Below are positions 44,615-53,393 of a stretch of 63,853 nucleotides of DNA, piece by piece. The translations under genes and the position numbers were made by a program. Every line of letters begins with the position of its first letter. Within the stretch, counting starts at the first letter, position 1. This DNA is from Amoebophilaceae bacterium (GTDB taxonomy: Bacteria; Bacteroidota; Bacteroidia; Cytophagales; Amoebophilaceae): assembly GCA_011524725.1 (NCBI GenBank), contig WTJV01000044.1, forward strand, positions 1-63,853. The letters run 5' to 3'. The notes below the pieces were generated by a model. It saw only the letters and a list, made by a program, of their open reading frames with translations. It had not been told where the DNA came from and did not search any database.

Positions 44615-47392
44615 TCAAACGACTACATTGACAATTCTTTGCGGTACAATAATGACTTTTTTAAGAGTTCTGCCTTGGGTCCATTTTTGAACATGGGCAT
44701 CGGCTAGTACTGCTTGTTCGATCTCGTGTGTAGGGGTATCTACGCTAAAGGATAAGTGAGCACGTACCTTACCATTCACGGTAATAGGATATTCAAAGAC
44801 ATCTTCTTGGATGTAGGCGGTATCCCACTGTGGCCAAGGGGCCTTTATTACGCTAGTATCATGCCCCAGACGCTGCCAGAGTTCTTCGGCTATGTGGGGA
44901 GCAAAAGGCGCCAATAGTACCACCAAGTCTTCCAATACCTTTCGATGATTGCAAGGCAAAGCAGTGAGCTCGTTGACACAAATCATAAAAGCACTCACAG
45001 CAGTATTGAAGGCATAACGTTCAATGGCTTCTTGTACCTTTTTGATGGCCTTATGTAGGATCTTAAGTGCCTGGGGAGGAGGGGGTGTATCTGTGATGAC
45101 TACGTGCCCTGCTGTGTTATGGAATAGCTTCCAGAGTTTGGTTAAGAACCGAAATACGCCCTCGATACCGTGGGTATCCCAGGGCTTGGATTGCTCCAAA
45201 GGACCTAAAAACAAAGTGTAAAGCCGTAGTGTGTCCGCACCGTACTGTGCTATGACTGTGTCTGGATTGACGACGTTGTACTTAGACTTAGACATTTTTT
45301 CGATCTCACTACCACAGATATATTTCCCATTTTCTAGGATGAAAGTAGCTTGTTCCAACTCGGGTCTCCATTGTTGAAATCTTGCAATATCTAAAACGCC
45401 ATCTTTTACTAAATCAATCAATACATGCATAGGCACCGTATCATACTGTTTCCGGTATCCATGACTGACAAATTGTTGGGTGCCTTTGATGCGGTAGACA
45501 AAATAAGATTGGCCTTGAATCATGCCTTGGTTGACTAGCTTTTGGAAAGGCTCTTGGACATTGACATGTCCAATATCATACAAAAACTTTGTCCAGAAAC
45601 GGGCATATAAGAGATGGCCCGTAGCATGCTCTGCGCCTCCCATGTATAGATCTACTGCTCGCCAGTAAGCTTGCGAAGCTGGGTCTACACAAGCTTTTTC
45701 ATTATGGGGATCCATATAACGGAAGAAGTACCAGCTCGAGCCAGCCCAACCCGGCATCGTATTCAGGTCTAGCGGATCTCCAGCTACGGTATGCCAGTGG
45801 TCAGCGTGCCCCAAAGGGGGCTGGCCCGTGGGGGTGGGCTGGTACGTTTTGACCGCAGGGAGCATCAGAGGGAGTTTATCCTCGGGTAGGGTATAGGGTA
45901 TGCCTTCTTGGTAGTAGATGGGAAAAGGCTCCCCCCAGTAACGCTGTCTACTAAAGATGGCATTACGCAAACGAAAGGTGATGGTCGACTTACCTATTTG
46001 ATTGATTGTCAGCTTGCTTAGTACTGTTGCTTTGGCTTCTTCTACTGTGAGGCCGTTTAAAAAATCGGAGTTGATGAGCTTACCCGTTTGGGTTTCATGG
46101 GCTGCTTGGCTAACCTCACCACCGGTAACCACTTGCACTATGGGCAAGTCCAACTGCTGGGCAAAAGTATGATCCCGGCTGTCGTGTGCTGGCACCCCCA
46201 TGACTGCTCCGGTCCCATAACTGGCTATGACATAATCAGACACCCAAATTGGCAATGGCTTCCCCGTAAAAGGATGCTGGCTATAGGTACCCGTAAATAC
46301 GCCAGATACATGCTTTACATTAGCTAATCGGTCTCTGTCAGAGCGATTTTTTGCCTGATCTACATAGTCATTAACAGCGGGTTGCTGTGGAGCTACTGTC
46401 AGTGCTTGCACCAGAGGGTGCTCCGGTGCTAAGGCCAGATAAGTTACGCCAAAAATCGTGTCAGGCCGGCTCGTGAAGACATCAAGTGTATGGATGATGC
46501 CTCTGGGCGTTGTTGCCTTAAAGGAGATGGTAGCGCCGTGCGACATGCCAATCCAGTGGCGTTGCATCTCCTTGACAGCCTGAGGCCAGTCTAGCTCCGC
46601 CAAACCTTGCAATAGACGTGTTGCATAGGCTGTGATGCGCAGACTCCACTGTTGCATCTTTTGGCGTATCACCGGGTACCCTCCACGTTCTGAAAGCCCT
46701 CCCTTGACCTCTTCATTGGCTAGTACGGTACCCAACTCAGGGCACCAGTTGACCGTAGTTTCTTCTAGGAAAGCCAGTCTATATTTAATGAGCAGGGCTT
46801 GCTGCTCTTGGCTAGCCATTTGCTGCCATTCTTCCGCTGTAAAAATAGGTGTATCCACATCACAAGCAGCTTGTATATTGCCATTACCCTCCTTGGCTAG
46901 GTACGCAATTAAGTCTTGGATGGGGCGGGCTTTTTGTACATGGTTGTCGTACCAGCTATCAAATAGCTGTAGAAAGATCCACTGCGTCCATCGGTAGTAT
47001 GAGGGATCACTCGTGCATACGGTTCGATCCCAATCGAATGAGAGTCCTAACCTTTGTAGTTGCGCTCGGTAGGTCTCGATATTTTGTGTTGTAGTCAAGG
47101 CAGGCGACTGCCCTGTTTGCAGTGCATACTGTTCTGCAGGCAACCCAAACGCGTCGAACCCCATGGGATGTAGCACATTGTAGCCCTGGCTACGCTTGTA
47201 GCGCGCTATAATATCGGAAGCAACGTAGCCCAATGTGTGGCCCACATGTAATCCCGCCCCTGAAGGGTAGGGAAACATGTCTAGGACGTAGAATTTAGGT
47301 CTATCTTGCGTTTCCGAGGTCCGAAAGCTTTTGTGTTTGGTCCAGTAGGCCTGCCATTTTCGCTCTATCGTCTTGAAATCATAATGAGCCAT
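44615..47392 (-). CDS. leuS: Leucyl-tRNA synthetase
   Basis: Class I synthetase of 925 residues. FPYPSGAGLHVGHTLGYVASD carries the HIGH motif, an editing domain has VFTSRPDTIFGVTYLALAPE and GTGAVMGVPAHDSRD, and KMSKSKYNVVNPD sits near residue 700. Zinc-region and anticodon-binding helices follow. Two leucine tRNAs (CAA and GAG) lie in this window. Next gene on the same strand begins immediately after its stop. Confidence 0.96.
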   Translation of the reverse strand: MAHYDFKTIERKWQAYWTKHKSFRTSETQDRPKFYVLDMFPYPSGAGLHVGHTLGYVASDIIARYKRSQGYNVLHPMGFDAFGLPAEQYALQTGQSPALTTTQNIETYRAQLQRLGLSFDWDRTVCTSDPSYYRWTQWIFLQLFDSWYDNHVQKARPIQDLIAYLAKEGNGNIQAACDVDTPIFTAEEWQQMASQEQQALLIKYRLAFLEETTVNWCPELGTVLANEEVKGGLSERGGYPVIRQKMQQWSLRITAYATRLLQGLAELDWPQAVKEMQRHWIGMSHGATISFKATTPRGIIHTLDVFTSRPDTIFGVTYLALAPEHPLVQALTVAPQQPAVNDYVDQAKNRSDRDRLANVKHVSGVFTGTYSQHPFTGKPLPIWVSDYVIASYGTGAVMGVPAHDSRDHTFAQQLDLPIVQVVTGGEVSQAAHETQTGKLINSDFLNGLTVEEAKATVLSKLTINQIGKSTITFRLRNAIFSRQRYWGEPFPIYYQEGIPYTLPEDKLPLMLPAVKTYQPTPTGQPPLGHADHWHTVAGDPLDLNTMPGWAGSSWYFFRYMDPHNEKACVDPASQAYWRAVDLYMGGAEHATGHLLYARFWTKFLYDIGHVNVQEPFQKLVNQGMIQGQSYFVYRIKGTQQFVSHGYRKQYDTVPMHVLIDLVKDGVLDIARFQQWRPELEQATFILENGKYICGSEIEKMSKSKYNVVNPDTVIAQYGADTLRLYTLFLGPLEQSKPWDTHGIEGVFRFLTKLWKLFHNTAGHVVITDTPPPPQALKILHKAIKKVQEAIERYAFNTAVSAFMICVNELTALPCNHRKVLEDLVVLLAPFAPHIAEELWQRLGHDTSVIKAPWPQWDTAYIQEDVFEYPITVNGKVRAHLSFSVDTPTHEIEQAVLADAHVQKWTQGRTLKKVIIVPQRIVNVVV

Positions 47393-47550
47393 GCAACATG
47401 ATACTTAGGGAGGTGTTTTATTTTTGGCAGTTTGAGCCCTATTTCTGGCAAAAACGCCGAAATGTGCTGACAAATATAAAGATTGGGTGATGTTACATCC
47501 GCTGTAGTCCATCGTAATTGGTAGCCAGATAACATGGCTTCGGTTATAGA

Positions 47551-47650
47551 GGCACGGCTAATTTTTAATCGATAGCTTGTTACAGAGCAACTGCAGCGAG
47601 CATTTGATCAATGAAGTCATGATATGGAACGCTACCTTTTTAGCAATGCC
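47551..47650 (-). mobile_element. 100-bp MITE-like repeat, copy 3 (inverted)
   Basis: Reverse complement matches copies 1 and 2. It is flanked on both sides by GGTTATAGA (47542-47550 and 47651-47659), an exact 9-base target duplication, which shows transposition into this site. Lies upstream of the ApbE-like gene. Confidence 0.88.
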
Positions 47651-47721
47651 GGTTATAGATATAGCCTATTCCATTGGACTACGCTAAATTAGCGTGGATC
47701 CCGTGTCCGTTATCCTGCGGT

Positions 47722-48885
47722 ATGGGTATTATTTCTCAAGAGAATGCTAATAAGTACATGGATCAAGCCGATAAGTTTATACAAAAGATCAAAACACAGC
47801 TCCGAAAGCTCCCTACTGCCTCGATAATCACCCAATTACGACGAGGTGTGCGTAGGAAAAGAAGCACCTTAGTATTGGTTTTTTTAGGGTTTATTGTCCT
47901 AAAGCTCTTTTTAGGCAGGTCCCATATAGTAACACTGCAAGGAGAGGTCATGCACATACCTTACCACATCCAATATTTGGATCAGTGGGGAAGAAATTAC
48001 CAGGAAGAAATCGATGCCCTTTTGAAACAATTGCATCATGCGTTGTCTGCCGATCTACCGGACTCAGAGTTATCCAGGTTCAACAAGCACGATTGTAGTG
48101 ATTTTTACTTTGAATCTCCTTTCTTTTATCCAGTCTTTGCCAAGAGTAAAGAAATCTACCGAAACACAGCAGGCGCCTTCAATCCTACTATTTCCCCGTT
48201 AGATAATCTACGAGAAGTTCAACCTGTCGATGCGAACGATGCTGATCGCTTACCCGCCAACACTACCTATGAGTGTGTTAGTCTGGACTACATTGTGGCC
48301 AATGCCCAGAGGATCAAGAAGCTTAGGGAGGGGGTTAAGCTAGACTTCCGTAGTATCTTAAGAGGCTATTCAGTAGACAAGATAGCGGATCTGTTGCGTA
48401 CTCATGGCATTGAATGTATGCAGATAGTTCTTGGCAGCGTAACACTGGTGTGCGGCCAACCCAGTAAACGTGGGGCTTGGCCCATAGCTATTCCTTCCTA
48501 TGCCACTTCTTTAGTAGACAATAAGCTGCAGATCGACATGAAGTTGGTGAATAAAGCTGTAGCCATCGCTCAGCAAGAGGGCCAAAGAGTGCCGCATCAT
48601 AACAGCACCATGGGGGCTTACACAGATTACCTTGCACAGCCTACACTCTTGGCAGCTGTAGTGGTTGGCGAAGATTGTAGGACTGTCGATGCGTATGCTA
48701 CCGCCATGATGGCGCGTGGGTTGACTTTTGCTCAGGAGTTGCTAGTACAACAGAAAGAAATCGCTGCTTTTTTGATTTACGAGGATGACCATGGCGTGCC
48801 CGCTTTCTACACTTCTCCCGGCTTACATATGCAGAAGGATAAGCGTAGTATCACTTTGCAATCTGCCGAAGAAGAGGTCTCTTGA
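47722..48885 (+). CDS. ApbE-like FAD:protein FMN transferase, diverged
   Basis: About 387 residues from ATG 47722. A basic N-terminus, one transmembrane segment (TLVLVFLGFIVLKLFLG), then an ApbE-like periplasmic domain: SELSRFNKHD, FYPVFAKSKEIYRNTAGAFN, PTISPLDNL, and DAYATAMMARG. ApbE normally attaches FMN to Na+-translocating NADH dehydrogenase or Rnf subunits. Normally conserved blocks are altered: DFRSILRGYSVD where DxGxIAKGYAVD is usual, and VLGSVTLV where GGN-type residues are usual. Flavin transfer may be reduced or lost. Its 3' end overlaps the convergent tilS gene by 35 bases. Confidence 0.78.
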   Translation: MGIISQENANKYMDQADKFIQKIKTQLRKLPTASIITQLRRGVRRKRSTLVLVFLGFIVLKLFLGRSHIVTLQGEVMHIPYHIQYLDQWGRNYQEEIDALLKQLHHALSADLPDSELSRFNKHDCSDFYFESPFFYPVFAKSKEIYRNTAGAFNPTISPLDNLREVQPVDANDADRLPANTTYECVSLDYIVANAQRIKKLREGVKLDFRSILRGYSVDKIADLLRTHGIECMQIVLGSVTLVCGQPSKRGAWPIAIPSYATSLVDNKLQIDMKLVNKAVAIAQQEGQRVPHHNSTMGAYTDYLAQPTLLAAVVVGEDCRTVDAYATAMMARGLTFAQELLVQQKEIAAFLIYEDDHGVPAFYTSPGLHMQKDKRSITLQSAEEEVS

Positions 48886-50200
48886 GCCGCATCTCATATA
48901 CCTGCTGCGTACTTGTGGCAACCTTGAAACGATCATCGATTCTGTAGCCCATAACCCATACAATCTGGCCATCGGAGGTTACTACCCACACTTGTGCTTT
49001 TGAAGGGACAGGGACCTTATTATCAATCAAAAAATCACTTAACTTCTTTCGCTGTTGCATGCCCAGGGGATAAAATGTATCACCGGGTTGCCATTTTCGA
49101 ATGACTAGAGGAAATTTTAGTTGCGCGCCGTTCAGGGCAGCTACTTCTTTGTGGGCCACTATCTCATACTGTGCCTTGGGTATATGAGCGCATTGGAGTT
49201 CATGGAGTGGCATAGTTAGTGACTTTGTGGTTGTATGTATTATGTAGTGGGACGGGGAGTTCAGGTCGGTACGAGGCGTTATAATCCAATGTCGCCGATC
49301 CACACAAAGCCTGTGACTGGTTGTTTCAACCATGGTGCCGCTGGAGTGTTCTCGAGCCAATAGGTTGCTAGTCTGTATAAAGCTAAATCTGAAAGGTTTG
49401 AGCAGCTCCCATGCTACTACGGGGGCCCAAGGCTTGTCTTGTATGGCATGAATGGCTATGTAATAGTCTTTCCCTTGTTGACGGCATATGCGCTGGCAGA
49501 TGGTTGCCGCCTGTTCGTTAAACATAGCTTCTACCTGACCTAGCCGTTCTAGGGTGGACCTGAAGGTAGCTTCAAGATTGGTGTTCAGCTTCTTGAGCTG
49601 AGGAACTACTTGATTTCTAACTAGGTTTCTTTGATAATGATCTTGCTGGTTAGAGCTATCTTCGTGCCAGGCCAATCCTTCTGTATGTGCATAGTTGACA
49701 ATTTCAGCCTTGCTGGCAAAAAGTAAAGGTCTTATATATCTGCCTTGCGTAGGCAAGATTCCATGAAGACCGGCAATACCTGTGCCTTTGGTAAGGTGTA
49801 GTAAGACAGTTTCTAAACTATCGTTGCTATGATGCGCTGTTGCTACTTTTTCAAAACCATGTTCTTCGCAGAGCTCTTGAAACCAGGCATAGCGGAGTGC
49901 CCGGGCAGCCATCTGGATAGATACCCCTTGTGCTTGTGCGTAGGCGCGAGTATCAAAAGTATGGACGTAAAAAGAGACCTTATATTGTTGTGCGAGTGCT
50001 CTGACCCATGCTTCGTCCTGATCTGATGCCGCACCGCGTAGGCCAAAATTGCAGTGGGCTATTGCAAAGCTTAGTTTTGCACGGTGAAAAAGAGCGCTCA
50101 TAACGACCGAGTCTACTCCCCCACTTACTGCCAAAAGTGTAGGCCCTTTTTGGGGTAGGAGCTTTTTTTGTAAGACAAAGGCAAGAAATGTTTTCAGCAT
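48851..50200 (-). CDS. tilS: tRNA(Ile)-lysidine synthetase TilS
   Basis: Converts the wobble C of tRNA-Ile (CAT anticodon) to lysidine so that it reads AUA; essential in bacteria. PP-loop SGGVDSVVM at residues 25-33, HCNFGLRGAASDQDEAW, ATAHHSNDSLETVLLHLTKG and HEDSSNQQDHYQRNLVRNQV are characteristic. Central and C-terminal substrate-binding parts (KWQPGDTFYPLGMQQRKKLS) are complete at 449 residues. Its presence implies a tRNA-Ile(CAT) elsewhere in the genome, or that the CAT tRNA at 37.0 kb needs rechecking. Confidence 0.95.
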   Translation of the reverse strand: MLKTFLAFVLQKKLLPQKGPTLLAVSGGVDSVVMSALFHRAKLSFAIAHCNFGLRGAASDQDEAWVRALAQQYKVSFYVHTFDTRAYAQAQGVSIQMAARALRYAWFQELCEEHGFEKVATAHHSNDSLETVLLHLTKGTGIAGLHGILPTQGRYIRPLLFASKAEIVNYAHTEGLAWHEDSSNQQDHYQRNLVRNQVVPQLKKLNTNLEATFRSTLERLGQVEAMFNEQAATICQRICRQQGKDYYIAIHAIQDKPWAPVVAWELLKPFRFSFIQTSNLLAREHSSGTMVETTSHRLCVDRRHWIITPRTDLNSPSHYIIHTTTKSLTMPLHELQCAHIPKAQYEIVAHKEVAALNGAQLKFPLVIRKWQPGDTFYPLGMQQRKKLSDFLIDNKVPVPSKAQVWVVTSDGQIVWVMGYRIDDRFKVATSTQQVYEMRLKRPLLRQIAK

Positions 50201-50377
50201 GAGTGTATTACGTAGCTTTGTATGACGAAATGGCTTGTAGCCGCCTTAGCAAGGTTAACTATCGGACATTGTATGTAAATATCATCATAAATGAAGAAAA
50301 GCTACATTAGTCTAGCAGAATACTCATCTCGACGGCAGTGTGTAGTGCATCAATATTTCAGCAAACAGTAGTCAACT

Positions 50378-51970
50378 ATGGCACGTTCTAGCGGTACATT
50401 TAGGAGATTGTATGGGAAGTTTCTTTTGTTTCTATTATTCAGCGGGTATACGGTTGCGTATGCCCAAGAAAAAGCAAAAGCCAACTTTAGTGCTAAGCAG
50501 TTGGAGAGCATAATAATTGACGAGGAGCCTTGCAGGAGGCTGATAGGAGACGTGATGATTACCTTAGAGAAGTTCACTATTCAGGCTGATCGTGCTGTTT
50601 ACTATAGCCAAAAAAGGCTCATCTCGGCCCAGGGAAAGGTTAAAATTGTTCACGAGGATGGCGCTGTCATAACAGCAGACCATCTTTTTTATGAAGAAGA
50701 TAGCCAGTTGGCCAAATTGCGTCGTCATGTGGTATACAAGTCAGATACTGCCACCTTTTACACAGATTACTTTGACTACGATATGGAGGCTAAGCAAGGA
50801 TACTTTGGGCATGGAGGTAAACTTGTCGAAGGGGATAATGTGTTGACTAGTGAGTATGGGCAGTACAGCGACCTAGATAAGTCGGCCGTTTTTCATCAAA
50901 ACGTAGAACTGGTGAACCAAGCGTATACAATACAATGCGATACCTTATATTACAATACTGTCACCAAGATCGCTCGATTCGAAGGCTTTACAAAGATTAC
51001 TAGCCAAGACGGCAAGCATACACTGACAACCCATGAGGGGGGGGAGTATGATGCAAGCAGGCAGCAAAGCACCTTTGCGCAAAGCCAAGTAGAGACAAAA
51101 GCGTACACGTTGTATGGCGATTTACTCAGGGCGGACCAGGCAACTCAAGTGTACACAGCCACGGGTCATGTCAAACTGGTAGCGAAAGAAGGTGACGTCA
51201 TTATTGCGGGTGACTATGGTCAATACGAAAAAGAGAAAGGTATAGCCCAAGTGCATGGGAACACCTTGATGACTAAGATCTTAGCAGAAGATATACTGTA
51301 CCTATCTGCAGACACGTTTGTAGCTACAGAGAAAGAACCAACAGAAGGGCATACTGATAATACGACATTACATGCCTACGCTAATGTAAAAGTCTATAAA
51401 GAAGACTTTCAGGGCAAGGCTGATACCATGATCTACCAAAGTGCTGACGCTACCATTGCGTTTCACGGAGATCCTATCTTTTGGAGTAATAAAAGTCAGC
51501 TTACTGCAGATTCTGTACACGTCTTATTCCGGGATAAGTCGTTGCATGAAATGCGCATGAACACCCGTGCCTTTATTGCTTCTGAGGATGCTTTAGGGAA
51601 CTATAATCAACTACAAGGAAGAAACATGGTTGCCTCTTTTAAGAAAGATAAGATTGACTGTATAGAGGTAGATGGCAATGCAGAGAGTATTTTCTTCTTT
51701 ATAGAAGATGATGGGCAGTTAAAAGGCATGAATCATTTGCAGTGTGGTCATATTCACATCGATATGGAGGAGGAGACTATCACGGGTATTACTTTTCGGC
51801 ACAAGCCACTAGGTATATTTTATCCACCACAAGAGATATCAGAAGAAGCGAAAGCGCTGAAACACTTTAATTGGCGCATCAGTGAGCGCCCTACTAGGCA
51901 AGAAGTAGTAGAGCATGGTTATGGAACACGAGAGACATACAAAGAGTTTAAGCTCGACCAGAAGTACTAG
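50378..51970 (+). CDS. OstA/LptA-like LPS transport protein
   Basis: Periplasmic protein of 530 residues with a signal peptide (FLLFLLFSGYTVAYA). Long beta-rich region of repeated strands typical of the OstA fold (QADRAVYYSQKRLISAQGKV, ADTMIYQSADATIAFHGDP, ATGHVKLVAKEGDVIIAGDY). It is much longer than E. coli LptA, like the extended OstA-like proteins of Bacteroidota. It would bridge LPS from the LptF/G transporter (37 kb) toward the outer-membrane translocon. Followed after 68 bases by bamD on the same strand. Confidence 0.85.
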   Translation: MARSSGTFRRLYGKFLLFLLFSGYTVAYAQEKAKANFSAKQLESIIIDEEPCRRLIGDVMITLEKFTIQADRAVYYSQKRLISAQGKVKIVHEDGAVITADHLFYEEDSQLAKLRRHVVYKSDTATFYTDYFDYDMEAKQGYFGHGGKLVEGDNVLTSEYGQYSDLDKSAVFHQNVELVNQAYTIQCDTLYYNTVTKIARFEGFTKITSQDGKHTLTTHEGGEYDASRQQSTFAQSQVETKAYTLYGDLLRADQATQVYTATGHVKLVAKEGDVIIAGDYGQYEKEKGIAQVHGNTLMTKILAEDILYLSADTFVATEKEPTEGHTDNTTLHAYANVKVYKEDFQGKADTMIYQSADATIAFHGDPIFWSNKSQLTADSVHVLFRDKSLHEMRMNTRAFIASEDALGNYNQLQGRNMVASFKKDKIDCIEVDGNAESIFFFIEDDGQLKGMNHLQCGHIHIDMEEETITGITFRHKPLGIFYPPQEISEEAKALKHFNWRISERPTRQEVVEHGYGTRETYKEFKLDQKY

Positions 51971-52038
51971 GCCTAAGGTCTTAGTACTTATCAAGGTAAT
52001 TTTGAAATAGCAGTTACTATCTGCTACTTTAGCGACTT

Positions 52039-52839
52039 ATGTTGTACAAAAATCTACGTATACCGCTATCCTTCTTTGTGCTCCTATCTTCTTGTGCTTT
52101 AAATAACATATCTGTAAGTTATACAAAGTACCAGCAGGCTATACTCAGTTATGAGTCCCGAGATTATCACAAAGCATCACTGCTATTTGAGCAAATACTT
52201 CCCCAACTGCGAGGAACAAAAGAAGCGGCATCTGTATATTTCTTTCAGGCTTATTGTGATTTCTATCAAAAGAAATATGTACAGAGTTCGGAGCGTTTCC
52301 AATATTTTTGTGAGACATTTCTCGGAGATCCTCGCGTAGAAGAGGCGATGTACATGCAAGGCCATACGTTGTATTTGATATCTCCCGACGTGAAGTGCGA
52401 CGCAACGTTAACTAAGGAGGCGATTGCAGTGCTTTGTAGCTATATCGATCGCTACCCCCAGGGGGTCTATGTGGAAAGAGCTAATGTGCAATTACGGGCG
52501 TTGTATGATAAGCTTGCTATCCAAGCTTTCCACAACGCTAAGTTGTATTATCAGTTAGCCCACTACCGGGCGGCTGTTGTTGCACTAGGGAATTTCTGTA
52601 AAGACTTCCCTAATGCTCTTAGCAACGAGGAAGCTGCGTACCTCAGAGCTGATGCACAGTGTAGATACGCTCAAAAAGCTAAGGGCACTGATCGGGACAA
52701 ACAGTCAGGCATAGCTATTGCGTATTGTAAGGAATTTTTAGATAGTTATCCTAATAGTTCATATGCCTTAGTAGTAGAATCACTGTGCAAAAGCGCAATA
52801 TCTGCTAGAAAATCTAAAGCAAGCCTAAAGCATAAATAA
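52039..52839 (+). CDS. bamD: Outer-membrane assembly lipoprotein BamD
   Basis: Lipoprotein of 266 residues with lipobox LLSSC (Cys19). The rest is TPR-like helical repeats: YQQAILSYESRDYHKASLLF and SVYFFQAYCDFYQKKYVQSS, then RFQYFCETF, then YVERANVQLRALYDKLAIQA. This matches the BamD/YfiO family that works with BamA to insert outer-membrane barrels. Starts at ATG 52039; rpoZ begins two bases after its stop. Confidence 0.92.
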   Translation: MLYKNLRIPLSFFVLLSSCALNNISVSYTKYQQAILSYESRDYHKASLLFEQILPQLRGTKEAASVYFFQAYCDFYQKKYVQSSERFQYFCETFLGDPRVEEAMYMQGHTLYLISPDVKCDATLTKEAIAVLCSYIDRYPQGVYVERANVQLRALYDKLAIQAFHNAKLYYQLAHYRAAVVALGNFCKDFPNALSNEEAAYLRADAQCRYAQKAKGTDRDKQSGIAIAYCKEFLDSYPNSSYALVVESLCKSAISARKSKASLKHK

Positions 52840-52841
52840 TT

Positions 52842-53165
52842 ATGAAACAAAGCATCACGCTAACACCAAGAAATTTTGTAGACCTAATGGAGCCTACGGG
52901 AAATATCTATGAGACTACAGCGATTATTGCAGAACGAACCAAACAAATAGTTTCTAAGATTAAGCAAGAGCTTGATGTCAGGTTCGCTGACTTTGCTACC
53001 CATGTAGATAGTTTAGAGGAAATTTTTGAGAATAAAGAACGCATAGAAATGTCTAAATCTTATGAAAGGCAGCCTAAGCCTTCTATCCTAGCTACTGAAG
53101 AGTTTTTAGCTAACAAAATTATGCACGGCTACCCTGAGCAACTCACTACGCCACTAGGCATGTAA
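52842..53165 (+). CDS. rpoZ: RNA polymerase omega-like subunit (Bacteroidota type)
   Basis: Protein of 107 residues. TGNIYETTAIIAERTKQIVS and EEIFENKERIEMSKSYERQP, then KPSILATEEFLANKIMHG, match the Rpb6/omega-like protein of Bacteroidota, which stabilises RNA polymerase assembly. Its placement directly after bamD is conserved in the phylum. A clean terminator hairpin follows its stop. Confidence 0.92.
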   Translation: MKQSITLTPRNFVDLMEPTGNIYETTAIIAERTKQIVSKIKQELDVRFADFATHVDSLEEIFENKERIEMSKSYERQPKPSILATEEFLANKIMHGYPEQLTTPLGM

Positions 53166-53195
53166 TTACCTAACTCAAAAGTTAGGTAATTTTAT
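53164..53195 (+). terminator. Rho-independent terminator after rpoZ
   Basis: AATTACCTAACT and AGTTAGGTAATT form a perfect 12-bp stem with a 4-base loop, followed by TTTATTA. It closes the OstA-like/bamD/rpoZ transcription unit. Confidence 0.85.
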
Positions 53196-53393
53196 TATGC
53201 TATACTTTCCTTTTTTAGAGCGCATGCGCTACGCTAGCAGCCAATACATTGACGCACTACACGTACTAGGGACCTGACTCTTAGCGGTAATAGGGAAATA
53301 TCTTATAGCTATGTTTCTTGATTCCATGTATAGGCAGCGTTAGGGGTATAGCTTACTACTATTTCTTGTACACAGTTACCAAAACCAAAAGAG

